This document shows positions 1 to 8,162 of a stretch of DNA of 64,000 nucleotides, piece by piece (the stretch's first letter is position 1; each line of letters opens with the position of its first letter). This DNA comes from Nesterenkonia sp. PF2B19 (GTDB lineage Bacteria > Actinomycetota > Actinomycetes > Actinomycetales > Micrococcaceae): the NCBI RefSeq assembly GCF_001758425.2, contig NZ_MDSS02000007.1:39389-103388 (forward strand), read 5' to 3'. Both the position numbers and the translations under genes were made by a program. A model generated the notes under the pieces. It ran no database searches and was not told where the DNA came from. It worked only from the letters and a program-made list of their open reading frames with translations.

Positions 1-1
1 C

Positions 2-349
2 CTGCTGATGCAGGGGCTCGCCGTGGGCTTCAGCTCCGTGGCGCAGTTCGTCGCCTCGGAGCCTGAGCAGCTCGACACTGTCGGCTACATCGCGATGCTG
101 GTGCTCTATCTGCTGCTGGCGGCAGTGCTGATCCTGCTGGGCTTCCGGCTGTTCATGGGGGCGCCCGGTGCCCGCACTCCGGCGATGGTCCTGCAGCTGA
201 TGATCGTGGTGCTCTCGTTCAGCTTCTTCGCCTCGGGGGTGTGGCAGGTCGGTGCGCTGTTCCTCGTCCCGGCCGCCGTGGCCCTGGTGCTGGCCTTCGT
301 GGGGCCGACTCAGGCATGGCTCGCCGCCGGAGACGGCGCTCCCTCCTGA
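2..349 (+). CDS. Membrane protein, 5'-truncated by window edge
   Basis: The reading frame is open from the left edge, so the true start probably lies outside the window; an internal ATG sits at 8. The visible part, about 115 residues, has three hydrophobic stretches (about residues 26-47, 58-76 and 80-98 from that ATG) separated by short polar loops. This fits an integral membrane protein. I recognise no family motif. The tail after the last segment is short and ends in a small Ala/Gly/Asp-rich piece. Its stop lies 52 bp from the convergent DUF1844 gene, so it belongs to a transcription unit entering from the left. Function unknown. Confidence 0.6.
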   Translation: MLMQGLAVGFSSVAQFVASEPEQLDTVGYIAMLVLYLLLAAVLILLGFRLFMGAPGARTPAMVLQLMIVVLSFSFFASGVWQVGALFLVPAAVALVLAFVGPTQAWLAAGDGAPS

Positions 350-401
350 GTCGGCCCTCGGGCCGGGTGGGCGCTGCGCTGGGACGGTCAGCGGCGTCGG
401 G

Positions 402-809
402 TTAGTTGACCGGACCGGTCCACTTCTCGCCGGGGCCCTTGCCCGGTGCGTCCGGCACGAGCGACTCCTCGCGGAAGGCCAGCTGCAGCGAGCGGAGGCC
501 GTCGCGCAGCGGCGCGGCGTGGGTGGAGCCGACCTCCGGGGCGGCCGCCGTGACCAGGCCGGCCAGGGCGGTGATGAGCTTGCGTGCCTCGTCCAGGTCC
601 TTCAGCGCCTCGGCCTCCGGGTCGTCGGCGAGGCCGGTCTTGACGGCGGCCGCACTCATCAGGTGCACGGCCACGGTGTTGATCAGCTCCACGGCCGGGA
701 CTTCGGCGATGTCCCGGGCCTGCTGGTCCACGGCCTGCTTGATCCCCTCGACGTCGGGCCCCTCGGAGGAGGGGGTGGCGTCGGGACGGTTGTTCTGGTC
801 ACTCTGCAT
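402..809 (-). CDS. DUF1844 domain-containing protein
   Basis: A 135-residue soluble acidic protein with the hallmarks of actinobacterial DUF1844. After a disordered N-terminus there is a helical core (about residues 30-105) with the conserved stretch IAEVPAVELINTVAVHLMSA, followed by an Asp/Glu-rich linker, a second helix around DLDEARKLITALAGL, and a basic tail. I chose the start at 809 because the homologous part begins there; the frame stays open to 905 but that extension is not protein-like. It is divergent from infC, an arrangement common in actinobacteria, and convergent with the gene at the left edge. Its biochemical role is unknown. Confidence 0.85.
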   Translation of the reverse strand: MQSDQNNRPDATPSSEGPDVEGIKQAVDQQARDIAEVPAVELINTVAVHLMSAAAVKTGLADDPEAEALKDLDEARKLITALAGLVTAAAPEVGSTHAAPLRDGLRSLQLAFREESLVPDAPGKGPGEKWTGPVN

Positions 810-949
810 GCTGGTAAGCTTGTCACATGTCTCGGTAGGCGCGCGATGCGCGCCCTGAGCGCCGAAGCGGGCGTCATCTCGCACCCCGCCATCGGGGTTC
901 CACACCGACGACGCCCACTCGCCATCGTCATCAAACAGGAGTTGGACAG

Positions 950-1642
950 ATCAGCGAACCACGCATCAACGAACGGATCCGAGTTCCGGAGGTCCGCCTG
1001 GTCGGCCCGCAGGGGGAGCAGGTCGGCATCGTCAGGATCGAGGACGCCCAGCGGCTGGCCTCCGAGGCCGGTCTGGACCTGGTCGAGGTCGCGCCCCGCG
1101 CGAAGCCTCCCGTCTGCAAGCTGATGGACTTCGGCAAGTGGAAGTACGAGGCCGCTGTCAAGGCTCGTGAATCCCGGAAGAACCAGACCACGACCACGCT
1201 CAAAGAGGTCCGGTTTCGTCTCAAGATCGACGACCACGACTATGAGACCAAGGTCAGCCGCGCCCGAGGATTCCTCTCCGCCGGTGACAAGGTCAAGGCC
1301 ATGATCCAGTTCCGCGGTCGTGAGCAGCAGCGCCCGGAGATGGGTGTCCGACTGCTCCAGCGGTTCGCGGAGGACGTGGGGGACCTGGGCTCGGTCGAGT
1401 CCTCCCCGCGTCAGGACGGGCGTCACATGGTGATGGTCGTCGGACCGCTGAAGACCAAGGCAGAGGTCAAGAAGCAGGAGGCCGCCGAAGCAGCGGCCGA
1501 GGCCGCAGAGGCGGAGCCCAAGGGCACCCCCTCGAAGCGTGCCCGCAAGAACCAGGAGCGGGTCTCCACGGAGAAGAAGGACGTCAAGCCGCTGTCCAAC
1601 TCCATGGCTGACTACCTCCCGGACGAGCTGAAGAACCTCTAG
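950..1642 (+). CDS. infC: Translation initiation factor IF-3 (ATC start)
   Basis: IF-3 binds the 30S subunit, checks start-codon pairing and prevents premature 50S joining. The 230-residue product begins [19 protein letters not shown], the family N-terminus, then the N-domain (to about residue 85), the basic linker helix with [15 protein letters not shown], the C-domain with [15 protein letters not shown], and a Lys/Glu/Ala-rich actinobacterial tail. No ATG, GTG or TTG fits the conserved N-terminus; the first in-frame ATG (1124) would remove most of the N-domain. An AGGAG at 937-941 lies 8 nt before ATC at 950, so I take ATC as the start. Non-canonical AUU/AUC starts are known for infC and allow IF-3 to repress itself. 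It is followed by rpmI and rplT. Confidence 0.9.
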   Translation: MSEPRINERIRVPEVRLVGPQGEQVGIVRIEDAQRLASEAGLDLVEVAPRAKPPVCKLMDFGKWKYEAAVKARESRKNQTTTTLKEVRFRLKIDDHDYETKVSRARGFLSAGDKVKAMIQFRGREQQRPEMGVRLLQRFAEDVGDLGSVESSPRQDGRHMVMVVGPLKTKAEVKKQEAAEAAAEAAEAEPKGTPSKRARKNQERVSTEKKDVKPLSNSMADYLPDELKNL

Positions 1643-1672
1643 ATCTCTGCGGTCCGCCGCAGAAGATCATCA

Positions 1673-1710
1673 CAGAGGCCCTCCGTCGGATCTGCGACGG
1701 AGGGCCTCTG
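1673..1710 (+). terminator. Perfect 16-bp hairpin after infC
   Basis: Arms 1673-1688 and 1695-1710 are perfect reverse complements with a 6-nt loop (GATCTG). The hairpin starts 31 nt after the infC stop and lacks a T-run, as is usual for high-GC actinobacterial terminators. It probably reduces readthrough from infC into rpmI, which has its own leader downstream. Confidence 0.7.
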
Positions 1711-1743
1711 CATGCCCAACATGCCTTCCGGTGCCGCATGGCG

Positions 1744-1995
1744 TAGAATGGCTCTTCGGGTTCACGGCAGGATGTGCCTGCGCGTCACGCGTCAACATCC
1801 TGTCGTTCCTATGACAAGGGGGCCGAGGCCCGCGACACCCTCGTCCACGGCGTCCTTCGCCGGGACTTCGGAGACGCGACGCCGGTCGGCCCCACCTCTG
1901 CGCCGCTGCCCGGCCGGGGCCTCGGATACGTTCCGGGGTCGACGGACGGGCCTCGTAGGCGTTGCAGGTCCGCACGATGTAAGGAGAACGGCACC
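1744..1995 (+). promoter_or_regulatory. Promoter and structured rpmI-rplT leader
   Basis: A -10-like TAGAAT lies at 1744-1749; I see no clear -35. About 240 nt of non-coding leader follow before rpmI. The leader holds a hairpin 1769-1775/1795-1801 (AGGATGT/ACATCCT). It also holds one strand, CCGAGGCCC at 1823-1831, that pairs perfectly over 9 bp with 1917-1925; shifted by one base (1824-1832), it pairs perfectly over 9 bp with 1947-1955. These two pairings exclude each other. The position matches where r-protein L20 autoregulates this operon in other bacteria, so an L20-type leader is the natural inference. The promoter and the switch are both unproven. Confidence 0.5.
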
Positions 1996-2190
1996 ATGCC
2001 GAAGATGAAGACCCACTCCGGGGCCAAGAAGCGATTCAAGCTGACCGGCTCCGGCAAGATCAAGCGCCAGCAGGCCAACCGTCGCCACTACCTGGAGCAC
2101 AAGTCTTCCCGCCTGACGCGTCGTCTGGCCGGTGACCGCATTGTCACCAAGGCCGACGAGAAGCGCATCAAGCGGATGCTGGGCATCTGA
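1996..2190 (+). CDS. rpmI: 50S ribosomal protein L35
   Basis: A 64-residue, very basic protein beginning [20 protein letters not shown] and ending in the conserved [12 protein letters not shown] region, full length for bacterial L35. It binds 23S rRNA in the large subunit. The start ATG at 1996 has an AAGGAG at 1981-1986. The frame is open further upstream, but that part is the leader RNA and does not look like protein. It sits between infC and rplT, the usual bacterial cluster, and is probably co-transcribed with rplT from the leader promoter. Confidence 0.96.
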   Translation: MPKMKTHSGAKKRFKLTGSGKIKRQQANRRHYLEHKSSRLTRRLAGDRIVTKADEKRIKRMLGI

Positions 2191-2306
2191 GCGTCCTGCG
2201 ACCTCGATCCCGATGACCGGGCCTCTGGGCGGCGTGGCATGCCGATGAGCATGCCGCCTCCCGGGCCTATGAACACCAGAAGACTCACTGCACTAGGAGA
2301 TTTCAC

Positions 2307-2690
2307 GTGGCACGAGTGAAGAGGGCCGTCAACGCCCACAAGAAGCGCCGCAAGGTCCTCGACCGGGCCTCCGGCTACCGCGGTCAGCGTTCCCGCCTCT
2401 ACCGGAAGGCCAAGGAGCAGCTGCTGCACAGCTACACCTACAACTACCAGCACCGCAAGAAGCGCAAGGGCGACTTCCGCCGCCTGTGGATCCAGCGCAT
2501 CAACGCTGCGTCCCGCGCCCACGGTCTGACCTACAACCGCTTCATCCAGGGCCTGAAGGCCGCTGAGGTGGAGGTCGACCGTCGCATGCTGGCTGAGCTC
2601 GCCGTCTCCGACGCCAAGGCTTTCGAGACCCTGGTGGACGTGGCGCGCAAGGCTCTGCCGCAGGACGTCAACGCCAAGAAGGCCGCCTGA
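2307..2690 (+). CDS. rplT: 50S ribosomal protein L20
   Basis: A 127-residue protein with the full L20 pattern: N-terminal [19 protein letters not shown], the long basic helix with [20 protein letters not shown] and [16 protein letters not shown], and the globular C-terminal part ending in Lys/Ala. L20 is needed early in 50S assembly and in several phyla represses its own operon by binding the mRNA leader. The start is GTG at 2307 with AGGAGA about 7 nt upstream. It lies 116 nt after rpmI and is closed by a strong hairpin at 2716-2754. Confidence 0.96.
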   Translation: MARVKRAVNAHKKRRKVLDRASGYRGQRSRLYRKAKEQLLHSYTYNYQHRKKRKGDFRRLWIQRINAASRAHGLTYNRFIQGLKAAEVEVDRRMLAELAVSDAKAFETLVDVARKALPQDVNAKKAA

Positions 2691-2715
2691 GCCTGATCGG
2701 CTGAGACCAGCTGTG

Positions 2716-2754
2716 GACGGCGCCCGCCCCTGGACACCAGGGGCGGGCGCCGTC
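2716..2754 (+). terminator. 17-bp hairpin terminator after rplT
   Basis: Arms 2716-2732 and 2738-2754 are perfect 17-bp reverse complements with a 5-nt loop. The hairpin lies 25 nt past the rplT stop and ends the infC-rpmI-rplT unit. There is no T-run. Confidence 0.85.
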
Positions 2755-2823
2755 GTCATGTCCGCGCAGGGAGCTCTGACGGATCGGCGACGTCGGGGCC
2801 GCTGCGGCCACCGGTGAGGAAGA

Positions 2824-3819
2824 ATGAGGACCATGACTGATCCTGCAGTGCTGAACAACCCCCATGCGGACCGCGTGAAGAAGGTGGCCTCGCTGGCGAC
2901 CCGGGCGGGCCGGCGTCGTCAGCGGCTCTTCCTCGCCGAAGGTCCTCAGCCTGTGCGGGAGGCGCTGACCCTGTGGCTGCGCCGCTGGGAGGGCGTCCCC
3001 GACGGCGCGGCGCGTCACCCGGCTTCCGCCGTCAAGGGCCTGCCGGAGCTGGACGCGCTCTTCTTCGACGCCGAGGCGCTGAGCGCCCATCCGGATCTCC
3101 AGGCGCTGCTGGACCAGGCCCGGGGTGTTCTCTTCGACCCGCAGGCCGCCCTTCCGCGGCCGGCGCGGTTCTTCCTGCGCGAGGCCACTGCGGAGGTCCT
3201 GGCAGCCATGGGAGACGCCGAGACCTCTCAGGGAGTGCTGGCCGTGTGCCGCATCCCGCAGACGGGGGCGAGCGACGGCGGGGCCGATCCGCTGGAGTCC
3301 CTGCTCGGCGGGCCCGAGAGCTCAGGAGCGCCGGCTGGGTTGGTCGCAGGCCTGCTCGGAGTCCAGGACCCGGGCAATGCCGGCACCATCATCCGCACCG
3401 CCGACGCCGCCGGTGCGTTCGCCGTCGTGCTCACGCCGGGCAGCGTGGATCCCTGGGCGCCGAAGGTGGTCCGCTCCGCTGCGGGCTCGCATTTCCACCT
3501 CCCGCTGCTCACCGGGACGGACCCGCAGCGGCTGGTGGCCATCGCCAGGAGCGCGGGGCTGCAGGTGCTGGCCGCCGACGGCGGAGGAGAGGTCCCGCTG
3601 CCGGAGATGGAGGATCTCGGATCCCCGACGCTGTGGCTGCTGGGCAATGAGGCCCACGGGCTCAGCTCCGAGCAGCGTGGGCTCGCCGATCGTCGGGTCT
3701 CCATCCCGCTCTACGGGCAGGCAGAGTCGCTGAACGTCGCCACCGCGGCCACCGTGTGCCTCTACGCCTCAGCCATGGCGCGCGCTGAGGCCGGAGGTGC
3801 CGTGGGGGAGACTCCATGA
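2824..3819 (+). CDS. TrmH/SpoU-family RNA 2'-O-methyltransferase
   Basis: A 331-residue SPOUT enzyme that uses S-adenosylmethionine to methylate a ribose 2'-OH in rRNA or tRNA. The N-terminal 100 residues form the substrate-binding domain (AGRRRQRLFLAEGPQPVREA). The C-terminal knot shows the three SpoU motifs: VQDPGNAGTIIRTADAAG (near 180), LWLLGNEAHGLS (near 272) and IPLYGQAESLNVATAATVCL (near 292). The start is ATG 2824, with a GAGGA just before it; ATG 2833 is an alternative. Its stop overlaps the next gene by 4 nt. In related genomes this gene often precedes pheST, which are not here. The exact RNA target is unknown. Confidence 0.9.
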   Translation: MRTMTDPAVLNNPHADRVKKVASLATRAGRRRQRLFLAEGPQPVREALTLWLRRWEGVPDGAARHPASAVKGLPELDALFFDAEALSAHPDLQALLDQARGVLFDPQAALPRPARFFLREATAEVLAAMGDAETSQGVLAVCRIPQTGASDGGADPLESLLGGPESSGAPAGLVAGLLGVQDPGNAGTIIRTADAAGAFAVVLTPGSVDPWAPKVVRSAAGSHFHLPLLTGTDPQRLVAIARSAGLQVLAADGGGEVPLPEMEDLGSPTLWLLGNEAHGLSSEQRGLADRRVSIPLYGQAESLNVATAATVCLYASAMARAEAGGAVGETP

Positions 3820-4136
3820 GCTACGCGCCCGGCGGTCGAGAGGTGGAGAACACCGGATTCGTCTGCGGGCACTGCGGCCGGGAGGTCAGCCGACATTCCG
3901 GGGGCAGCTACCGCAACCACTGCCCGTTCTGCCTGCATTCACGGCATGTGGACGTCGTGCCGGGGGACCGGTCTGCCGACTGCGGGGCCGTGATGGCGCC
4001 GGTCGGCGTCGACCACTCCGGGAAGAAGGGCTTCATCCTCATCCACCGGTGCACCGCCTGTGGGGTCACGGACCGGAATCGGCTGGCCCCGGATGATGAC
4101 ATGGACGCGGTCATCGCCCTGCAGCGACCCCGCTGA
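3816..4136 (+). CDS. RNHCP domain protein
   Basis: A 106-residue protein with four CxxC-type pairs (CGHC, CPFC, then an isolated Cys, and CTAC) and the signature YRNHCPFCLHSRHVD that names the RNHCP domain. The cysteine spacing suggests a zinc-ribbon fold. The domain is widespread in actinobacteria and often sits beside RNA methyltransferases; here it overlaps the SpoU gene by ATGA, implying translational coupling. The function is unknown; an RNA-binding or modification accessory is a reasonable guess from context. Confidence 0.9.
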   Translation: MSYAPGGREVENTGFVCGHCGREVSRHSGGSYRNHCPFCLHSRHVDVVPGDRSADCGAVMAPVGVDHSGKKGFILIHRCTACGVTDRNRLAPDDDMDAVIALQRPR

Positions 4137-4186
4137 GTGGCGCCTGCGAGTCCATGGGCCTGGCGTCGTGGCGACGTCAGCACAGC

Positions 4187-4218
4187 GATGGCCCCACCGC
4201 GGGCGCGATGGGGCCATC
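4187..4218. terminator. Hairpin between convergent genes
   Basis: Arms 4187-4196 and 4209-4218 form a perfect 10-bp stem with a 12-nt loop. It sits between the RNHCP gene (+) and ectD (-) and could end transcripts from both sides. Confidence 0.6.
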
Positions 4219-4267
4219 ACCCGTCCCGAGGGCCGGTCAGCGGGTCCCGGGGAGGGGTTCTGAGTAC

Positions 4268-5166
4268 TCAGCCGATCGGGGTGACGTCGCGGCTTCCGAG
4301 GAACTCGGGTCGTGGCGCCGGGGCGGCGAACGGCTCTGCCGGAGCGTTCTCCACCGAGTTGTAGACGATGAACACGTTGGACCGCGGGTACGGGGTGACG
4401 TTGCCGTTGGAGGCGTGCATGCAGTTCGAGTCGAACATGATGCTCCGCCGGCCGGACCCTCCAGCACATCGATGCCGAAACGGTCGGCGAACTCCGTCAG
4501 CGTCTCCGGGTCGGGCACACCGGCGCCCTGCATGACCAGAGACTGCTTGAAGTTGTCCTCCGGCGTGGTGCCCACCGCGCTGATGTAGTGCTTGTGGGAT
4601 CCGGGCATGATCATCAGCGGGCCGTTGAAGGAGTAGTTGTCGGTCAGGGAGATCGAGATGCTCACCGCCCGCGGGGTCGGCATCCCGTCTTCGGCATGCC
4701 AGGTCTCGAAGTCCGAGTGCCAGGTGAAGTCCTTGCCCACGAATCCGGGCTTGTAGTTGATCCGGCTCTGGTGGATGTACACCTGGGAGCCCAGGATCTG
4801 CTCGGCCCTCCGCACGATCCGCGGATCGTGGGCGATCCTCCGGAACACCTCGTTGCTGCGGTGGATGTCGAAGATCGACCGGACCTCCTGGGACGTGGCC
4901 TCGACGACGGTGCGTTCGTCGGACTTGACCTCCGGGTCGTCGGCCAGGCGGGCGAGCTCGTCGCGGAAGAGCGTCAGCTCCTCGTCGCTGATGAGCTTCT
5001 CCATGGTCAGGTAGCCCTTCTCGTCGAAGCCGCGCAGTGTGGCGGCGTCCATCGGGCCCTGGTCGGCGGTGCCCTGCACCACCGGGTCCTGGCGGGGGAT
5101 CACCCGGGGCGCGTCGCCCTGGCGGGTGGGGTACTGGTCCGTCACGTCGTGGACGGTGGTCGTCAT
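4268..5166 (-). CDS. ectD: Ectoine hydroxylase, frameshifted
   Basis: EctD is a non-haem Fe(II), 2-oxoglutarate-dependent dioxygenase that converts ectoine to 5-hydroxyectoine, a compatible solute. The first part matches well: GYLTMEKLISDEEL, the helix EVRSIFDIHRSNEVFR, and the iron-binding HxD in FTWHSDFETWHAEDGMP, then PLMIMPGSHKHYIS. Near 4444-4455 the frame is lost. In the other frame the protein continues MFDSNCMHASNGNVTPYPRS, carrying the second iron His, and ends ...FLGSRDVTPIG at 4268. Restoring one base gives 299 residues, the usual EctD length. The start at 5166 has a good GGAGGT upstream. No ectABC genes are in the window. It is either a sequencing error or a recent pseudogene; the missing half is needed for activity. 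Confidence 0.85.
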
Positions 5167-5288
5167 GCGAAGACCTCCTTCATCGTGGGACGTTCCGTAG
5201 GGGCCGCCTCCTGTCAGAGGGGCGGCCGGTGCGGCGCCTGCCGATGGGGCAGCTACGGCGCCGCCACCTACGGACCCTAACAGCTCAG

Positions 5289-5317
5289 TTCCTCGCTGCA
5301 ACCGTCGATGCTAGAGT
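5289..5317 (+). promoter_or_regulatory. Candidate leaderless promoter for amidohydrolase
   Basis: A -10-like TAGAGT at 5312-5317 lies 6 nt before the ATG at 5324, with a weak TTCCTC at the -35 position (5289-5294, 17-bp spacer). The spacing puts the transcription start on or next to the start codon, and no ribosome-binding site is visible. Confidence 0.5.
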
Positions 5318-5323
5318 TCCCTT

Positions 5324-6511
5324 ATGGTTGCAGAGAGAAACTATGTCATCGACAATGCCCACCTCGTGCCGGTCACCTCCGCGCCGGTCGAGGGTCGGAT
5401 CGTGGTCACCGAGGGTCGGATCGCCGCGCTCGGTGCTGAGGCTGAGATCCCCGCAGGCCATGAGGTCATCGACGCCGCCGGCCGCTGGGTGCTGCCCGGT
5501 CTCGTGGACGCCCACGTCCACCTCGGCGTGCATGAGGAGGGCGAAGGGTGGGCCGGCGCCGACGTCAACGAGACCACCGACCCGGTCACCGCCGCGGCCC
5601 GTGCCCTGGACGCCATCAACCCCACCGAGGTCGGCTTCGACGACGCCCTGGCCGGTGGGATCACCAGCGTCAACGTCAACCCCGGATCGGCCAACCCCAT
5701 CGGAGGCCTCGCTGTGGCCATCAAGACCCACGGGCGTATCGTCGATGAGATGGTGCTGCGGTCGCCGTCCGGGCTCAAGGCCGCCCTCGGCGAGAACCCC
5801 AAGCGGGTGTACGGCGAGCAGAAGAAGACGCCCAACACCCGCCTGGGTGTCGCGATGACCATGCGCAAGGCGTTCACCGAGGCCCGGCGGTGGGCGGAGA
5901 AGCCCCAGGGTGAGCGCGACGCCGACCTCATCTCAGAGGCTCTGGTGAAGGTCCTGGACCGCGAGATCCCGTGGCGGCAGCACTGCCACCGCGCCGATGA
6001 CATCGCCACGGCCATCCGGCTGGCCGACGAGTTCGGCTATGAGCTCGTGCTGGACCACGGGACCGAGTCCTACAAGATCGCCGATGTCATCGCCGCCCGC
6101 GGCATCCCGGTGCTCTACGGGCCGATGATCGTCTCCCGGAGCAAGGTCGAGGTGCGGGACCGCACGGCGGCGGCCCCGCGCATCCTCTCGGAGGCCGGTG
6201 TCAAGGTCTCCCTGATCACCGACCACCCGGTGGTGCCCATCGACTTTCTGATGCACCAGGCAGCGCTGGCTGTCCGCGAAGGGATGGACCCCGCCGAGGC
6301 GCTGAAGGCGGTCACCATCAACCCGGCGGAGGTGATCGGCGCCGCCGAGCGCATCGGCTCCCTCGAGGTCGGCAAGGACGCCGATGTGGTCCTCTGGTCC
6401 GGCGACCCGCTGGACACCCGGCACCGGGTGCTGCGCACCTGGATCGACGGCCGGGAGGTCTATAGCTACGACGAGCAGACCCGGACGGGCACGGTGCTGG
6501 AACGCTGGTGA
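5324..6511 (+). CDS. Amidohydrolase family metal-dependent hydrolase
   Basis: A 395-residue TIM-barrel amidohydrolase of the imidazolonepropionase-like group. It has a small beta domain at the N-terminus (to about residue 50), then the metal HxH in PGLVDAHVHLGVH, further ligand histidines in WRQHCHRADD and LVLDHGTES, and the catalytic Asp in ITDHPVVPIDF. The C-terminal beta domain includes the typical GSLEVGKDADVVLW. These enzymes hydrolyse C-N bonds in cyclic amides, amidines or dipeptides; the substrate here cannot be told. It stands alone, divergent from ectD and convergent with the PTS genes, and appears to have a leaderless transcript. Confidence 0.85.
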   Translation: MVAERNYVIDNAHLVPVTSAPVEGRIVVTEGRIAALGAEAEIPAGHEVIDAAGRWVLPGLVDAHVHLGVHEEGEGWAGADVNETTDPVTAAARALDAINPTEVGFDDALAGGITSVNVNPGSANPIGGLAVAIKTHGRIVDEMVLRSPSGLKAALGENPKRVYGEQKKTPNTRLGVAMTMRKAFTEARRWAEKPQGERDADLISEALVKVLDREIPWRQHCHRADDIATAIRLADEFGYELVLDHGTESYKIADVIAARGIPVLYGPMIVSRSKVEVRDRTAAAPRILSEAGVKVSLITDHPVVPIDFLMHQAALAVREGMDPAEALKAVTINPAEVIGAAERIGSLEVGKDADVVLWSGDPLDTRHRVLRTWIDGREVYSYDEQTRTGTVLERW

Positions 6512-6512
6512 G

Positions 6513-6576
6513 CGGCGGGCGGGCCGTCGGGCAGATCGGACGTCACGGGGCACCGGCCGACGTCACCCGCCCGCCG
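6513..6576. terminator. Convergent terminator, 11-bp stem
   Basis: Arms 6513-6523 and 6566-6576 pair perfectly over 11 bp. The long loop itself contains repeated GACGTC sites that can pair. It lies exactly between the amidohydrolase stop and the stop of the PTS EIIC gene. Confidence 0.6.
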
Positions 6577-6582
6577 TCGTGC

Positions 6583-8150
6583 TCACGGGCGCGGCGGCGG
6601 CGCCGGGGCCCCACGCGGCGGAGCGATCTTCGGCGGTGGCGCGGCAGATGCCCCTGAGTCGGTCGTCGCTGTGTCGGCGTCGGCCGAGGAGTCTGTCTCG
6701 CCGTCCAGGGCTGTACCCGGTCGGCTGCGATGCGGGGAGGGGTCCCAGCCGACGTCGACGACCTTCTTCTGGACGAGGATCGCCGAGCCCAGCACCAGCA
6801 GGCCCAGGGCGGAGACCACGACCAGCCCGCCCACCGAGCCGATCGAGGCGCCGAAGCCGATGAGGATCCCGAACCAGCCGAAGTCGGTGTCGCCGAAGGT
6901 GGTGTTCGCCTCGCCGAAGTCACCGAGCACCAGCAGCAGCCCGGCCGGCAGGAACGTGATCAGCAGCCCGTTGACGAAGCCTCCGGCGGCCGCACCCCGA
7001 CGTCCGCCGGTCGCATTGCCGTAGACCCCGGCGCGCCGCCGGTGAAGAAGTGCGGCACCAGCCCGGGGAGGATCAGGGCCAGGCCGAAGGCAGGGTTCAG
7101 CCACAGCGAGAGCACAGCCAGCCCGAGCAGCCCACCCGTGAAGCTGGAGAGGAAGCCCACCAGCACCGCGTTCTGCGCGTAGGGGAAGACGATGGGAGCG
7201 TCCAGCGCCGGGATCGCGCCCGGCACCAGCTTGGCCGCGATGCCCTGGAACGCCGGCACGATCTCGCCCAGGATGGTGCGCACCCCGAAGAGGATCACCG
7301 CCACCGCGATCCCGAACTGCAGCCCCTGCGTGACCGCCTGCATCAGGAAGTTGCCCAGGTTCTCCGCCCCGCCGTCGAAGGCCTCGTACGCGGACTCGCC
7401 CTCGCGGGCCACGGAGATCGCGGCGACGACCACATACATCAGCACCATGGACAGTGCCGTGGCCACCATCGAGTCGCGGAGGAAGCGCAGCGACTCCGGC
7501 AGCTTCAGCTCCTCGGTGGAGCGGCTGGACCGCCCGCCCACCAGCCGGCCGACCGCTCCGGCGGCTACATAGCCGGCGGTGCCGAAGTGCCCGATGGCGA
7601 TGGAGTCGTCCCCCGTGATGCGGCGAGTCCAGGGGTGTGCCAAGGCGGGCAGGGAGACCATCAGGATGCCCAGGAGCGCACCGCCGACGATGACGGTGAC
7701 GGCGCCGGAGTACCCGCCGGTGGCCAGCACGATGGTCAGCAGGGTGGCCATGAACAGGATGTGATGACCGGTCAGGAACACATAGCGCAGCGGGGTGAAC
7801 CGAGCCAGCACCAGGGAGACGGCGAAGCCGAGGATCATCAACCAGGCCACCTGCGCACCATGGAGCTCCTGAGCGATGCCGACGATCGCCTCATTGGTGG
7901 GGACGACGCCGTGAGCACCTGTGGCATCTTGGATCATGACCCCCAGCGGGTCCAGGGAGGCGACCACCAGTGTGGCTCCGGCGCCGATGAGCAGGAAGCC
8001 GAGAGTGGCCTTCAGCGCCCCGCCGATGACCTGCCCGGCGGAGCGGCGCAGCGCCACCAGCCCCACGCCGGTGATGATGCCGATGAGGAACGCGGGCACG
8101 CTGAGGATCTCGTTGACGAGGAACTGGGCGGCGGTGATCAGAAGATCCAT
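6583..8150 (-). CDS. Ascorbate-type PTS EIIC permease, frameshifted
   Basis: This is the membrane channel of a phosphotransferase system of the UlaA/SgaT family, which imports and phosphorylates L-ascorbate or a related compound. The first 380 residues hold most of about ten membrane segments and family motifs such as LTGHHILFMA and the loop ending GLVPHFFTGGAPG. At 7026-7029 a G-run has lost one base; in the next frame the protein continues VYGNATGGRRGAAAGGFVNG and two more segments, then a Pro/Ala/Asp-rich tail. Restored length is 522 residues, as expected for the family plus tail. It lies 12 nt after the EIIAB gene. The frameshift is probably a homopolymer error. Confidence 0.85.
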
Positions 8151-8162
8151 GCGGGGTCCTTA

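Noticed and set aside
252..1124. 290-residue plus-strand frame across the DUF1844 gene and the infC start
   Set aside because: It spans three unrelated regions including the opposite strand of DUF1844 and the first part of infC; not protein-like.
5195..5273. CCGTAGG/CCTACGG inverted repeat between ectD and the amidohydrolase as an operator
   Set aside because: The half-sites are only 7 bp and 65 bp apart; chance is likely in a GC-rich gap.
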